Origin: Kibdelosporangium aridum
GTDB taxonomy: Bacteria; Actinomycetota; Actinomycetes; Mycobacteriales; Pseudonocardiaceae
NCBI RefSeq assembly: GCF_900176515.1
Contig: NZ_FWXV01000001.1
Span: 1,500,564-1,564,563, forward strand
Direction of reading: 5' to 3'
Length of the DNA stretch: 64,000 bases
The stretch's first letter is position 1. Each line of letters begins with the position of its first letter. This document shows, in pieces, positions 19,094 to 28,135 of the stretch. A program made the translations under genes and the position numbers. The notes under the pieces are model-generated. The model saw only the letters and a list, made by a program, of their open reading frames with translations, was not told where the DNA came from and did no database searches.

Positions 19094-19149
19094 TTGACAA
19101 GCGTGAACCGTCTTGAATATCGTGACAACGTCCGGAAAGCGCTTTCCGG
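19094..19149 (+). promoter_or_regulatory. Promoter and perfect palindromic operator before the beta-helix gene
   Basis: TTGACA (19094-19099) and an AT-rich -10 region at about 19115-19123 (TATCGT with 18-base spacing). The 18-bp perfect palindrome CCGGAAAGCGCTTTCCGG lies at 19132-19149 over the expected start point. The core GGAAAGCGCTTTCC is LacI-type with a central CG and recurs at 20344 and 29122. Confidence 0.65.
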
Positions 19150-19189
19150 GCTTTCCCTGCATTCCCTTCTCCAGCAAGGGAGATCAATC

Positions 19190-20338
19190 ATGTCCTTTTC
19201 CAAGCTGGGTGTCCTTGCGCTGGTCGTGGCCGTGGTGGCCGGTGGTGCGCAGTCCGCTGCCGCGGACAGCGAGCCCCGGGTGCTGGCCTGTGGTGACCGG
19301 TCGTTCAATGCCGAGGCCGTGCTCAGCGGCAGCACGTGGACAGCCCGCAACGGCAGCCAGACCGTGTACACAGGTACCGACATGCGGGCCGCCGTTCAGG
19401 CAGCGGTCAACAGCCTCGCTGCTGGGCGTACTGCGAAACAATGGGTTCTGGTTCGTGGATCCGGCTCGATGAGCGCCGGGTCGCGGATCTCGTTGCCGAG
19501 TTACACCGGGCTGGATGTCTGCGGGACGATCACCGTGACCGGTTCCGGCTCCGGCGACCAGGCCCCGATCTACTCGCGAGGTACTCGCGACATCGAAGTC
19601 CGCTACCTCAACGTCGCAGGCAGTCCGCTGTACGGCATCTTCATGCGCAACGTCCAGAACGTCATCCTCGGTCAGATCGACATGCGGCTGTCCGGTGGTT
19701 TGGGTGTCCGGATCGACAACCGGGGTGACACCAGCGTTCGCAGCCGGAACATCCGGATCGACAACGTGTTCGTCTCCGGCGCGGGCAGCCATGCGGTTGA
19801 GACATATGGCGTCGACGGAATCACCATCGGCACGGTGACGGCTCGCAGCGTCGGGCACTCCGGTCTGCTGTTCAACGACACCATCAACGCCACAGTGGGC
19901 ACTGTGGACGCCGAGAACGCCGGAGCCGGCACCGGTTACGCGGCGTTCCGCGTCGCCAACCGCAACGGCCGGATCGGCAGCGGCTATCCCACCAACATCC
20001 GGGTGGGGACCGTGCGTGCCCGGGGCGGCGGGCGTGGCATCTTCTGCGTGTCGGAGAGTGGTGGCCTGGCCATCGACCGGATCGACGTGGCCAACACGGG
20101 CAACAACTCCATTCTGATCGAGAACTGCTACAACGTGACCATCGCGGCCCAGAGCGGCACGGTGTCCGGTGGTGGCGAGGTCCGGCTGGCCGCGCGCTCG
20201 GAGTTCCCCAACAACTCCGACATCACCATTCAGAACCTGACGGTGACCAACTCCGCTGTCCGGGAGAGCCCGTGCGGCACCAACACCACATTCCGCGCCA
20301 TCACGTTGAACAACAGCTCCATGAACGTGTGCCCATGA
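19190..20338 (+). CDS. Secreted right-handed beta-helix protein, probably pectin-active
   Basis: 382 residues with a Sec signal ending QSAAA-D. The rest is regular short repeats of the pectin-lyase fold (for example NVQNVILGQIDMRL and IRVGTVRARGGG). Three scattered Cys pairs suggest disulfides. It lacks the GH28 motifs (NTD, DD, GHG, RIK) and the PL1 Arg motif, so the catalytic class is uncertain. The ATG follows AAGGGAG. It shares the palindromic operator with the GH2 and second PL1 genes, which places it in the pectin response. Confidence 0.7.
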   Translation: MSFSKLGVLALVVAVVAGGAQSAAADSEPRVLACGDRSFNAEAVLSGSTWTARNGSQTVYTGTDMRAAVQAAVNSLAAGRTAKQWVLVRGSGSMSAGSRISLPSYTGLDVCGTITVTGSGSGDQAPIYSRGTRDIEVRYLNVAGSPLYGIFMRNVQNVILGQIDMRLSGGLGVRIDNRGDTSVRSRNIRIDNVFVSGAGSHAVETYGVDGITIGTVTARSVGHSGLLFNDTINATVGTVDAENAGAGTGYAAFRVANRNGRIGSGYPTNIRVGTVRARGGGRGIFCVSESGGLAIDRIDVANTGNNSILIENCYNVTIAAQSGTVSGGGEVRLAARSEFPNNSDITIQNLTVTNSAVRESPCGTNTTFRAITLNNSSMNVCP

Positions 20339-20343
20339 GAGCT

Positions 20344-20357
20344 GGGAAGCGCTTTCC
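20344..20357. promoter_or_regulatory. GGGAAGCGCTTTCC operator before the GH2 gene
   Basis: One-mismatch copy of GGAAAGCGCTTTCC, five bases after the beta-helix stop codon. A plausible promoter for the GH2 gene lies downstream (TTGACG at 20397-20402, TTGTAT at 20420-20425). The site therefore sits upstream of the -35 box here, unlike at 19132 and 29122. Confidence 0.55.
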
Positions 20358-20461
20358 GGACGGCCCTGTCCACAGTGGATACCGACGTCCGGAGGCTTGA
20401 CGGCGTTCGCGGCATCGCGTTGTATCTTGTTCGATCCTGTCGGAACGTGGAGGTTTACGCG

Positions 20462-23400
20462 GTGCTGCGAACGCGCGTTCTCGCTTTGGTTTTCTCGGTG
20501 GTCGCCGGATCTCTTGTGGCGACTGGATCCGGCAGTGCGGCCGCGGATCCACCTGCCGACGTGCACACATATCTGGAAGATCCCCGGAAGGTCGCCGAAG
20601 GCCAGGAGCCCGCGCACGCCTTTCTCCGCCCGTATGCCGATGCCGCGGCGGCAGCCCGCAAGGACGAACGCAGTCCCTACACGTTGTCACTGGATGGCAA
20701 GTGGCGGATCGCCATGGCGGACAACCCGTCTCAAGTCCCTGCGGGGTTCTACGGCGACGGCTACGACACATCACGCTGGCGCGAGGTGTCGGTGCCGCAC
20801 ACCCTGCAGACCGACGGCTTGGACCACCCGATCTTCCGCAACATCGCGACCGAGATCCAGCCCGACGACCCGCCGCGGGTGCCGCGCGACGTCAACCCGA
20901 CCGCCGCCTACGCCCGTGACTTCGACCTTCCCGCCAACTGGGCGCAACGCACGACTTTCCTCAGGTTCGAGGGCGTGACCTCGGCGTATTTCGTGTGGGT
21001 CAACGGCAAGTACGTCGGGTACGACCAAGGCGGCTACACCCCGGCCGAATTCGACATCTCACCGGCACTCAAGCCCGGCCGTAACCGGATCGCGGTTCAG
21101 GTGCACCGGTGGAGCGCCGGTGCGTACCTCGAAGACGTTGACCAGTGGCGTTTCTCCGGCATCTTCCGTTCGGTGCACCTGTACTCGACGCCCGCGACGC
21201 ACATCCAGGACGTCACGCTGCGGACCGACCTGGACGCGTCCTACGCGGACGCCACACTCACGGCTGCGGTGGAACTCAAGGGAAAACCTGGAAACCAGGT
21301 CGCGCTCAGCCTGCGGGACGCCAACGGCAGGGAAGTCGGCGCCACCAGCCAGCACATCGAGCAACGGGGAACGCTGACGCTGCCTGTCCGCAATCCCGCG
21401 AAATGGACCGACGAGACACCGAACCTGTACACCGTCGTGCTGACGTTGACCGGCCCTGACGGCACGCACATCACCAGTGAGACCACCGGCTTCCGGGAAA
21501 TCGAGATCCGTGACAGGCAGTTGCTCGTCAACGGCAAGCGGGTGCTGTTCAAGGGCGTCAACCGGGCCGAGACCGACGCTGATCACGGCAGGCACGTGCC
21601 CAGGGCCGCGCAGGAGCGGGACGTGGCGTTGATGGAGCAGCTCAACGTCAACGCTGTGCGGACCTCGCACTACCCGTCCGATCCGTACTTCTACGAGCTG
21701 GCCGACAAGCACGGCATCTGGATCGACGACGAAGTCGACATCGAGACGCACAACCACGAGAACTGCAACAACTGGTGCCAGGCCAACCAGCCGGAATGGC
21801 GGGACGCTTTCCTCGACCGTCTCATCGGGATGGTCGAACGGGACAAGAACCATCCGAGCATCTTCTTATGGGACACCGGAAACGAGGCCGGTCTCGGCGC
21901 GCACCACTACGCCATGGCCGAGTGGCTGGACGCGAACGAGCCAACCCGGCCGATCTACCACCAGTCGAACAACCCCGACGGGGACGCGCCGTTCGCCGAT
22001 GTGTGGGGTCCGCGGTATCCGTCCCCGGAGAAGTTCGCCGAGCAGGCCAAGAACACCACCAAGCCGCTGATCTTCGGCGAGTACGCGCACGCGATGGGCA
22101 ACAGCCTCGGCAACTTCCGTGAGTTCTGGGACATCATCCGGGCCAACCCGCAGACCCAGGGCGGGTTCATCTGGGACTGGGCCGAGCAGAACATCCGGCA
22201 GAAGATCAGGATCGTGCCGGACTCCTCGGGCAACAGCATCTCCGCGCACCTGTCCGGCAAACCGGACCTCGTCGACGGTCACCGCGGCAAGGCACTGGCG
22301 TTGTCCGGGCTGGACGACTTCGTGGAGGTCTACCGGGACCGCAAGCTGGACATCACCGGCAAGGCGGTGACGCTGGACGCGTGGGTGAAGCCGGGTAAGT
22401 GGACCGGTGACTTCCGGATCGTGGGCAAGGGCGACCACCAGTACGCGCTGAAGATGAAGACCGAGAAGACCTTGGAGTTCTTCATCCACAGTGGAACGTG
22501 GCAGGCCGTGCAGGCGCCCGTGCCCGCGGACTTCTACGGCAACTGGCATCGGGTCTCCGGTACGTATGACGGCACCGCGTTGCGGTTGTACATCGACGGG
22601 GCCGAGGTCGCCAGCAAGCCCTTCAGCGGGCCGATCGACTCCTCGTCCGCCGAGGTCAACGTCGGCCGTGACTTCGAGACGTCCTGGAACGACCCGTCGA
22701 ACATCGGGTGGATGGGCCGTGGCGTGGTCGACGATGTCCGGATCTACGACCGTTCCCTCACCGCGGTGGAGCTGAACGCTTCGACACCAGTCGGTGGTGC
22801 GGTTCTCGCACTGGACTTCGACAAGGTCGAGGAGAAGGGGACGCACCTGTCCTACGGTTCAAGCTTGTCCGGTGTGGACGGCTTGATCGGCGCGGACCGG
22901 TTCGTGCAGCCGGAAGCGTTGCAGATGGCCTGGGCACACCAGCCTTTGCGGTTCGCGTACGCCGACGGCGTGTTGTCAGTGACGAACGAACGTCAGTTCA
23001 CCGGCACCGACGACCTGCGGTTGAAGTGGCGGGTGAACGAGGGATCCCGTGTGGTGGCCGCTAGTGAGCAGCCGTTGCGGGTGGCCGCCGCGTCGACAGG
23101 CCGGATCCCGCTGCTGGCCAAGGCAACCGATCGGGAACGGTTCCTGACGGTCGAAGCCGTGACCAAGACCGGTCATGTCCTGGCGCACGACCAGTTCTTC
23201 CTGGGCGGCACCCGAGTTCCTGGCCTCGACAAGGCGCCCTTCGACTGGCGGTTCGTCCTTCCTGTCGAGGACACCACGTCGGTCACGGTGCTGGCCGGGG
23301 GAGCGTTGTACAAGGTGGACAAGAAGACCGGCGCATTGACGTCGATCCGTTACGGCGGCAAGGAACTGCTGTCCAGCGGACCGAAGCTCGACGCGTGGCG

Positions 23401-24154
23401 GGCGCCGATCAGCAATGAGACCTTCGCGTGGGGCCGCGCGGAGGGAGAGGACTGGCGCAAGGCCGGCCTCGACCGCCTGCAGACCACGGTTACCGGCGTC
23501 CGGGTCGAGCGTGACAAGGCAGCGGTCCGTGTCATCGTGGACAGCCGGGTTGCCGCTCCGGACGTCACTAGCGCTTGGTTTGACCAGACCATGACCTACA
23601 CCATCACGTCGACCGGCGTGCTGGAGCTCGGACATCGGGTCACCCCGCAAGGGTCTATGCGTACATTGCCGTACCTGCCCCGCATCGGTGTTTCGTTGGG
23701 CGTGCCGGACACGTACAACAAGTTCACCTGGTACGGGCGGAAGACAGAGAGTTACGTCGACCGCAAGGACGGGACGCCGATCGGCGTGCAGTCCAGCACC
23801 GTGGACGAGCAGTACGTCGAGTACTACCGTCCGCAGGACCACGGCAACCACACTGACTCCCGCTGGGCCATGCTGTCCGACGGCCGCAGTGGTGGGCTCC
23901 TGGTCGGCGGAGCCAAGGACGTCAGCGTGACTCCGTACGACGACCTGGACCGTGCGGCGTACCCGTTCCAGTTGCAGCGCAACAAGGGCTGGTCCACGTT
24001 GCACGCGAGCCATGCCGTGACCGGCGTCGGCGACACCCCGAACCCCGTGCGGGAACGCAGTCAGGTCCAGCCGGACCAGACGTACGAGTACACGTTGTCC
24101 CTGCGTCCCTTGACCTTGCACGAGGTTCGGGCCGGACTGCCCGACGGCGGATGA
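20462..24154 (+). CDS. Secreted GH2 beta-galactosidase-type enzyme with inserted LamG domain
   Basis: 1230 residues. The GTG at 20462, with GGAGG eight bases upstream, opens a Sec signal ending GSAAA-D. Then follow the GH2 sugar-binding domain, an immunoglobulin-like domain and a TIM barrel with acid/base Glu 475 (GNEAGLG) and nucleophile Glu 540 (FGEYAHAMGN). After WDWAEQN (about residue 577), residues about 581-785 are a LamG/concanavalin-like insertion (AVTLDAWVKPGKW, YIDGAEVASK, VVDDVRIYDRSL). The barrel then resumes, followed by the beta-galactosidase small-chain domain. Likely trims galactan side chains of pectin outside the cell. The palindromic operator upstream groups it with pectin genes. 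Confidence 0.9.
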   Translation: MLRTRVLALVFSVVAGSLVATGSGSAAADPPADVHTYLEDPRKVAEGQEPAHAFLRPYADAAAAARKDERSPYTLSLDGKWRIAMADNPSQVPAGFYGDGYDTSRWREVSVPHTLQTDGLDHPIFRNIATEIQPDDPPRVPRDVNPTAAYARDFDLPANWAQRTTFLRFEGVTSAYFVWVNGKYVGYDQGGYTPAEFDISPALKPGRNRIAVQVHRWSAGAYLEDVDQWRFSGIFRSVHLYSTPATHIQDVTLRTDLDASYADATLTAAVELKGKPGNQVALSLRDANGREVGATSQHIEQRGTLTLPVRNPAKWTDETPNLYTVVLTLTGPDGTHITSETTGFREIEIRDRQLLVNGKRVLFKGVNRAETDADHGRHVPRAAQERDVALMEQLNVNAVRTSHYPSDPYFYELADKHGIWIDDEVDIETHNHENCNNWCQANQPEWRDAFLDRLIGMVERDKNHPSIFLWDTGNEAGLGAHHYAMAEWLDANEPTRPIYHQSNNPDGDAPFADVWGPRYPSPEKFAEQAKNTTKPLIFGEYAHAMGNSLGNFREFWDIIRANPQTQGGFIWDWAEQNIRQKIRIVPDSSGNSISAHLSGKPDLVDGHRGKALALSGLDDFVEVYRDRKLDITGKAVTLDAWVKPGKWTGDFRIVGKGDHQYALKMKTEKTLEFFIHSGTWQAVQAPVPADFYGNWHRVSGTYDGTALRLYIDGAEVASKPFSGPIDSSSAEVNVGRDFETSWNDPSNIGWMGRGVVDDVRIYDRSLTAVELNASTPVGGAVLALDFDKVEEKGTHLSYGSSLSGVDGLIGADRFVQPEALQMAWAHQPLRFAYADGVLSVTNERQFTGTDDLRLKWRVNEGSRVVAASEQPLRVAAASTGRIPLLAKATDRERFLTVEAVTKTGHVLAHDQFFLGGTRVPGLDKAPFDWRFVLPVEDTTSVTVLAGGALYKVDKKTGALTSIRYGGKELLSSGPKLDAWRAPISNETFAWGRAEGEDWRKAGLDRLQTTVTGVRVERDKAAVRVIVDSRVAAPDVTSAWFDQTMTYTITSTGVLELGHRVTPQGSMRTLPYLPRIGVSLGVPDTYNKFTWYGRKTESYVDRKDGTPIGVQSSTVDEQYVEYYRPQDHGNHTDSRWAMLSDGRSGGLLVGGAKDVSVTPYDDLDRAAYPFQLQRNKGWSTLHASHAVTGVGDTPNPVRERSQVQPDQTYEYTLSLRPLTLHEVRAGLPDGG

Positions 24155-24156
24155 GA

Positions 24157-25872
24157 TCAGTGTGATTCGCGCGTGACCTCGGCTCCACTCGAACCTACGA
24201 GGAAGTCGAGGTCCGCGCCCACATCCGCCTGCTGCACGTGGTCGACGTAGAGGCGTTGCCAGCCTCGCTCCGGCCCGGCAAAGCCTTCCACCGTCTCCTC
24301 ACTCGGCTGGCGTTGTGCTAGTTCGCTGTCAGGGACATCGAGAGTCAGGGTGCGGTTGGGCACGTCGAGAGTGATGTAGTCGCCGGTGTGGACCAGTGCC
24401 AGCGGTCCACCGGCGGCTGCCTCGGGGGAGACGTGCAGAACGACTGTGCCGTAGGCGGTTCCGCTCATCCGGCCGTCGCAGATGCGGACCATGTCCCGGA
24501 CTCCGGACTCCAGCAGCTTCTTGGGCAGCGGCATGTTGGCGACCTCGGGCATGCCCGGGTAGCCCTTCGGCCCGCATCCACGCAGCACCAGCACACTGCT
24601 CGCGTCGACGTCCAGTTCCGGATCGTCGATACGGGCCCGGAAGTCCTCGATGCTGTCGAACACCACCGCCCGGCCGCGATGCTGGAGCAGTTCCGGTGAG
24701 GCGGCCGCTGGCTTGATCACCGCGCCGCGTGGCGCCAGATTGCCGCGGAGTACGGCGATTCCGGCTGATTCCTTGAGCGGATCGGTCCGTGACCGGATCA
24801 CTTCCGGATCCCAGATGTCCGCGTCCTGCAGGTAGTCGACGAGGGGCGCACCGGTCACGGTGATGGCTTGTGATGAGAGCAGGTCCCGCACTTCGCGCAG
24901 GGCGGCGAGCAGGCCACCGGCCCGGTGGAAGTCCTCCATCAGGCCGCGCCCAGCGGGTTGCAGGTCGACCAGCAGCGGTACGTCAGCGCCGACGAGGTCG
25001 AAGTCGTCAAGCGTCAGTTCGACACCAAGGCGCCCGGCGATGGCGAGCAAGTGGACGACGGCGTTGGTGGAACCGCCGATCGCCGCCAGCGCGACAATGG
25101 CGTTGAGGAACGACTCCCTTGTCATGATCGTGCTCGGCCTGCGGTCGTCGTGCACCATTTCGACCACCAGCCGGCCGGTCTCGTGCGCCCCGGAGAGCAG
25201 GCGGGCGTCGGGTGCGGGAACTCCGGCAAGCCCCGGCAACGACATCCCGAGAACCTCGGCGAGGCACGACATGGTCGAGGCTGTGCCCATCGTGTTGCAG
25301 TGCCCGGCGCTGCGGATCATCGACGACTCCGAGCGCATGAACGCGGCCTGCGAGAGCGTCCCCGCGCGGACTTCCTCGCTCAGCTTCCACACACCGGTCC
25401 CGCAGCCGAGCGGGGTGCCGCGGAAGGTGCCGGTCAGCATGGGACCACCGGAAACGACGACCGAAGGGATGTCCACGGAAGCGGCCGCCATCAGCAGCGC
25501 GGGAATGGTCTTGTCACACCCGCCGAGCAGCACCACACCGTCGATGGGGTTGGCGCGCAGCATCTCCTCGGCCGCCATCGCCGCGAGGTTGCGCCAGAGC
25601 ATGGCAGTCGGTTTGACCTGGGTCTCACCCAGCGACATGACCGGGAGGTTGAGCGGGACGCCGCCTGCCTCCCACACGCCCCGTTTCACCGATTCCGCGA
25701 CCTGGTCCAGGTGCACGTTGCACGGCGTGAGCTCCGAAGCCGTATTGGCGATCGCGATGTGCGGCCGTCCGTCGAAACTATCGGCGGGCACGCCGCGGCG
25801 CATCCAGGCACGGTGGATGTACGCGTTCCGGTCGTCGCCGGCATACCAGGACGAGCTTCGAAGTTCGGGCAC
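24157..25872 (-). CDS. IlvD/Edd-family sugar-acid dehydratase
   Basis: Iron-sulfur dehydratase of 571 residues. Cluster ligands and conserved blocks are ASELTPCNVH, LLGGCDKTIPA, AGHCNTMGTAST and CDGRMSGTAYGT. Context in an arabinose/pectin region favours an aldonic acid (L-arabonate, galactonate or similar) over the branched-chain substrate; this is inference. The GTG at 25872 has GGAGG five bases upstream, and that GGAGG overlaps an alternative ATG at 25884. Ends two bases after the convergent GH2 gene. Divergent from the LPMO gene. Confidence 0.85.
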   Translation of the reverse strand: MPELRSSSWYAGDDRNAYIHRAWMRRGVPADSFDGRPHIAIANTASELTPCNVHLDQVAESVKRGVWEAGGVPLNLPVMSLGETQVKPTAMLWRNLAAMAAEEMLRANPIDGVVLLGGCDKTIPALLMAAASVDIPSVVVSGGPMLTGTFRGTPLGCGTGVWKLSEEVRAGTLSQAAFMRSESSMIRSAGHCNTMGTASTMSCLAEVLGMSLPGLAGVPAPDARLLSGAHETGRLVVEMVHDDRRPSTIMTRESFLNAIVALAAIGGSTNAVVHLLAIAGRLGVELTLDDFDLVGADVPLLVDLQPAGRGLMEDFHRAGGLLAALREVRDLLSSQAITVTGAPLVDYLQDADIWDPEVIRSRTDPLKESAGIAVLRGNLAPRGAVIKPAAASPELLQHRGRAVVFDSIEDFRARIDDPELDVDASSVLVLRGCGPKGYPGMPEVANMPLPKKLLESGVRDMVRICDGRMSGTAYGTVVLHVSPEAAAGGPLALVHTGDYITLDVPNRTLTLDVPDSELAQRQPSEETVEGFAGPERGWQRLYVDHVQQADVGADLDFLVGSSGAEVTRESH

Positions 25873-26074
25873 AAGAGCCTCCATGTCTACAAAGGACCGC
25901 GAGGGAATCCGTATCTCGAATGTAGTGCTTTCCCGGCCGCTTCGACCGGTGCTGAGCTTCGGCCGTCATCGCCCATGACTGCAAGCCTTTTCACCGGTCC
26001 GCTCGGCACAACAGGCCGGTCGCGGGATCGATCGGGGGTTCACAGTCCGTGCCAGGCTGGCTACAGTAGACATC

Positions 26075-26088
26075 TGGGAGCGCTCCCA
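26075..26088. promoter_or_regulatory. CebR box (TGGGAGCGCTCCCA)
   Basis: A perfect 14-bp palindrome, extended to 16 bp by flanking C and G (26074-26089), matching the published operator of CebR, the LacI-type repressor of cellulose use in Streptomyces. It lies 39 bases before the LPMO start codon and about 200 bases before the divergent dehydratase. No CebR gene is recognised in the window. Confidence 0.8.
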
Positions 26089-26127
26089 GTCTTTCCCTGC
26101 AAGTGCACCCTCAAGGAGGAGGACAAC

Positions 26128-26781
26128 GTGCACAACCAGTTAGGCAGACGTGTGCTCACCGTGCTGGCCACGGTCGGCATCCTGTTCGCCAGCGTGCTGG
26201 CCGGGGTGGCGAGCGCACACGGCTCGGCCACCGACCCGCCGTCCCGCAACTACGGTTGCTGGGACCGTTGGGGCAGCGACTTCCAGAACCCCACGATGGC
26301 GCAGCGCGACCCGATGTGCTGGCAGGCCTGGCAGGCCGACACGAACGCGATGTGGAACTGGAACGGCCTGTACCGCGAGAACCTCAAGGGCAACCACCAG
26401 GGCAACATCCCGAACGGGCAGCTGTGCAGCGGCGGGCGTGCCGAAGGTGGCCGGTACAACGCGCTCGACACCGTCGGTGCGTGGCAGATGGCCAACAAGA
26501 GCAACAGGTTCACGCTGACGGTGACCGATCAGGCCAGGCACGGCGCGGACTACCTCCTGGTGTACGTCACCAGGCAAGGTTTCAACCCGGCGACTCAGCC
26601 GTTGGGCTGGAACAACCTCGAACTGGTCGCGCAGACCGGGAGATACGCGCCTGCCGGTCAGTACCAGGTGTCGGTGAACGCGGGCAGCAGGTCGGGGCGG
26701 CACATCGTCTACACGATCTGGCAGGCCAGCCACATGGATCAGTCGTACTACTTCTGCAGCGACGTGAATTTCACCGGATAA
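26128..26781 (+). CDS. AA10 lytic polysaccharide monooxygenase, single domain
   Basis: Copper enzyme that oxidatively cuts crystalline polysaccharide. 217 residues; signal peptide cleaved after VASA so that His 31 becomes the mature N-terminus, with His 138 (DQARHGAD) completing the histidine brace. Conserved YGCWDRWG, MCWQAWQA, IWQASHMDQ and CSDVNF blocks resemble the single-domain actinobacterial ScLPMO10B-like group. No carbohydrate-binding module follows. GTG start with AAGGAGGAGG upstream. The CebR box argues for cellulose as inducing polymer; activity on chitin cannot be excluded. Confidence 0.93.
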   Translation: MHNQLGRRVLTVLATVGILFASVLAGVASAHGSATDPPSRNYGCWDRWGSDFQNPTMAQRDPMCWQAWQADTNAMWNWNGLYRENLKGNHQGNIPNGQLCSGGRAEGGRYNALDTVGAWQMANKSNRFTLTVTDQARHGADYLLVYVTRQGFNPATQPLGWNNLELVAQTGRYAPAGQYQVSVNAGSRSGRHIVYTIWQASHMDQSYYFCSDVNFTG

Positions 26782-26830
26782 GTTCGATGTTAACGTGAAC
26801 CCCCGGCGATACCTGCTCGTATGTCGAGTT

Positions 26831-26860
26831 GGGGGCCAGCTCCTGGTCCGGCTGGCCCCC
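26831..26860 (+). terminator. Stem-loop terminator after the LPMO gene
   Basis: Perfect 10-bp stem GGGGGCCAGC / GCTGGCCCCC around a 10-base loop, followed by TT, 49 bases past the stop codon. Confidence 0.7.
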
Positions 26861-26947
26861 TTGTCAGGCGGCCAACCGTGGCGCCGGGGCGACCTGGCGT
26901 GCCGTACCTGACGCTGCCGAAACACTTGACAGCAGTGAGGTATCGAT

Positions 26948-28087
26948 ATGTCACAAGCCCATGCCCGGCCGCAGCGCGCCAAACGACGCATCGTGTGGAT
27001 CGGGGCGCTGAGTGCGGGTGCCATGGCCGCGTTGGCCGTCGCGGCATTCGCGTCCGGTGGGAGTTCGTCGGACGCGAACGCCACCGCGCAGAACATCGCG
27101 TGCCCGAACCCGGTGAACGCGATCGGTGCCGTGCCCGCTCAGGCCCAGGCCGAAGTGAACAGGGAACTGGCCAACCTGGACAAACAGCTGTCCGAAGCGA
27201 ACACCCGGCTGGCGAACTCGGCGGGCCAGGGTGGGCCGAACTTCGTGCAGAACGCCATTCTGGGGCCGTTGGCCAGCAAGCGAACCGCGGCGCTCGACCG
27301 GATCGCGATCGCGATCGGCCGGGTGGGGGCCAGGCCGCAAGGGCTTGAGCAGTTCGCCACGTGCGGTTTGGGACAGGCACCGGCGGTGACGTCTGCACCG
27401 TCCACTTCGACGTCTTCGCCGTCGACTGGTCAGCCTGCCGCGCAGAACATCGTGTGTCCCGAGCCCGTCCTGCCCGCTGTTCCGGCTCAGGCCCAGGCTG
27501 AGGTGGAGCGCGAGCTGGCGAATTTGGACAAGCAGATTTCCGAGGCGAACACCCGGTTGGCGAATTCGGTCGGCCAGGGTGGGCCGAACTTCGTGCAGAA
27601 CGCCATTCTGGGGCCGTTGGCCAGCAAGCGAACCGCCGCGTTGGACCGGATCGCGATCGCGATCGGCCGGGTGGGGGCCAGGCCGCAAGGCCTTGAGCAG
27701 TTCGCGACCTGTGAACTGGGGGAGGCTCCGGCGGGCGAGCAGCCGCCGTCCTCGTCGGAACCGACGACGCCCGCGGCGGGATCCGGTGGCGGCCAGTCTG
27801 CCGGACAGAACATCGTGTGCCCTGACCCGGTTGTGCCCGCGGTTCCGGCGGCCGCGCAAGCCGAGGTCGAGCGGGAGCTGGCGAATTTGGACAAGCAGAT
27901 CGCCGAGGCGAACACCAGGCTGGCGAACACCGTTGGCCAGGGTGGGCCGAACTTCGTGCAGAACGCGATCCTCGGCCCGTTGGCCGACAAGCGAACTGCC
28001 GCGCTCAACCGGATCGAGACCGCGATCGGCCGCGTCGCGGCCAAGCCGGAAGGCCTTGAGCGGTTCGCGACCTGCCAGCTGGGCTGA
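26948..28087 (+). CDS. Exported protein with three tandem ~93-residue helical repeats
   Basis: 379 residues, not recognised. One hydrophobic segment (about 15-36) after an Arg-rich N-terminus is a signal or anchor. Then come three repeats at residues 48-142, 166-258 and 287-379, joined by linkers rich in Pro, Ser and Thr. Each repeat starts QNIxCPxPV, contains ELANLDKQ and NTRLAN helices, a QGGPNFVQNAILGPLA turn, and ends FATCxLG, so one Cys stands at each end and an intra-repeat disulfide is likely. Repeats 1 and 2 are near identical. ATG with GAGG upstream. No enzyme motif; binding or cell-wall role possible. Confidence 0.8.
   Translation: MSQAHARPQRAKRRIVWIGALSAGAMAALAVAAFASGGSSSDANATAQNIACPNPVNAIGAVPAQAQAEVNRELANLDKQLSEANTRLANSAGQGGPNFVQNAILGPLASKRTAALDRIAIAIGRVGARPQGLEQFATCGLGQAPAVTSAPSTSTSSPSTGQPAAQNIVCPEPVLPAVPAQAQAEVERELANLDKQISEANTRLANSVGQGGPNFVQNAILGPLASKRTAALDRIAIAIGRVGARPQGLEQFATCELGEAPAGEQPPSSSEPTTPAAGSGGGQSAGQNIVCPDPVVPAVPAAAQAEVERELANLDKQIAEANTRLANTVGQGGPNFVQNAILGPLADKRTAALNRIETAIGRVAAKPEGLERFATCQLG
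27089..28084 (+). repeat. Three tandem coding repeats of about 280 bp
   Basis: Units at 27089-27373, 27443-27721 and 27806-28084. Units 1 and 2 share an uninterrupted identical run of 65 bp (27224-27288 and 27572-27636), indicating recent duplication or gene conversion. Unit 3 has diverged more. Confidence 0.85.
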
Positions 28088-28096
28088 GCCGTTGAC

Positions 28097-28124
28097 GGCT
28101 CGTGGGTGCACGCACCCACGAGCC
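28097..28124. terminator. Bidirectional stem-loop terminator
   Basis: Perfect 12-bp stem GGCTCGTGGGTG / CACCCACGAGCC with a 4-base loop, between the stop codons of the convergent repeat-protein and pectate lyase genes. Confidence 0.8.
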
Positions 28125-28135
28125 GAAATGGCCGG

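Noticed and set aside
24925..26127. Long plus-strand open frame running into the LPMO gene, suggesting a fused large protein
   Set aside because: The LPMO signal peptide and a strong ribosome-binding site start at 26128; upstream is antisense to the dehydratase.
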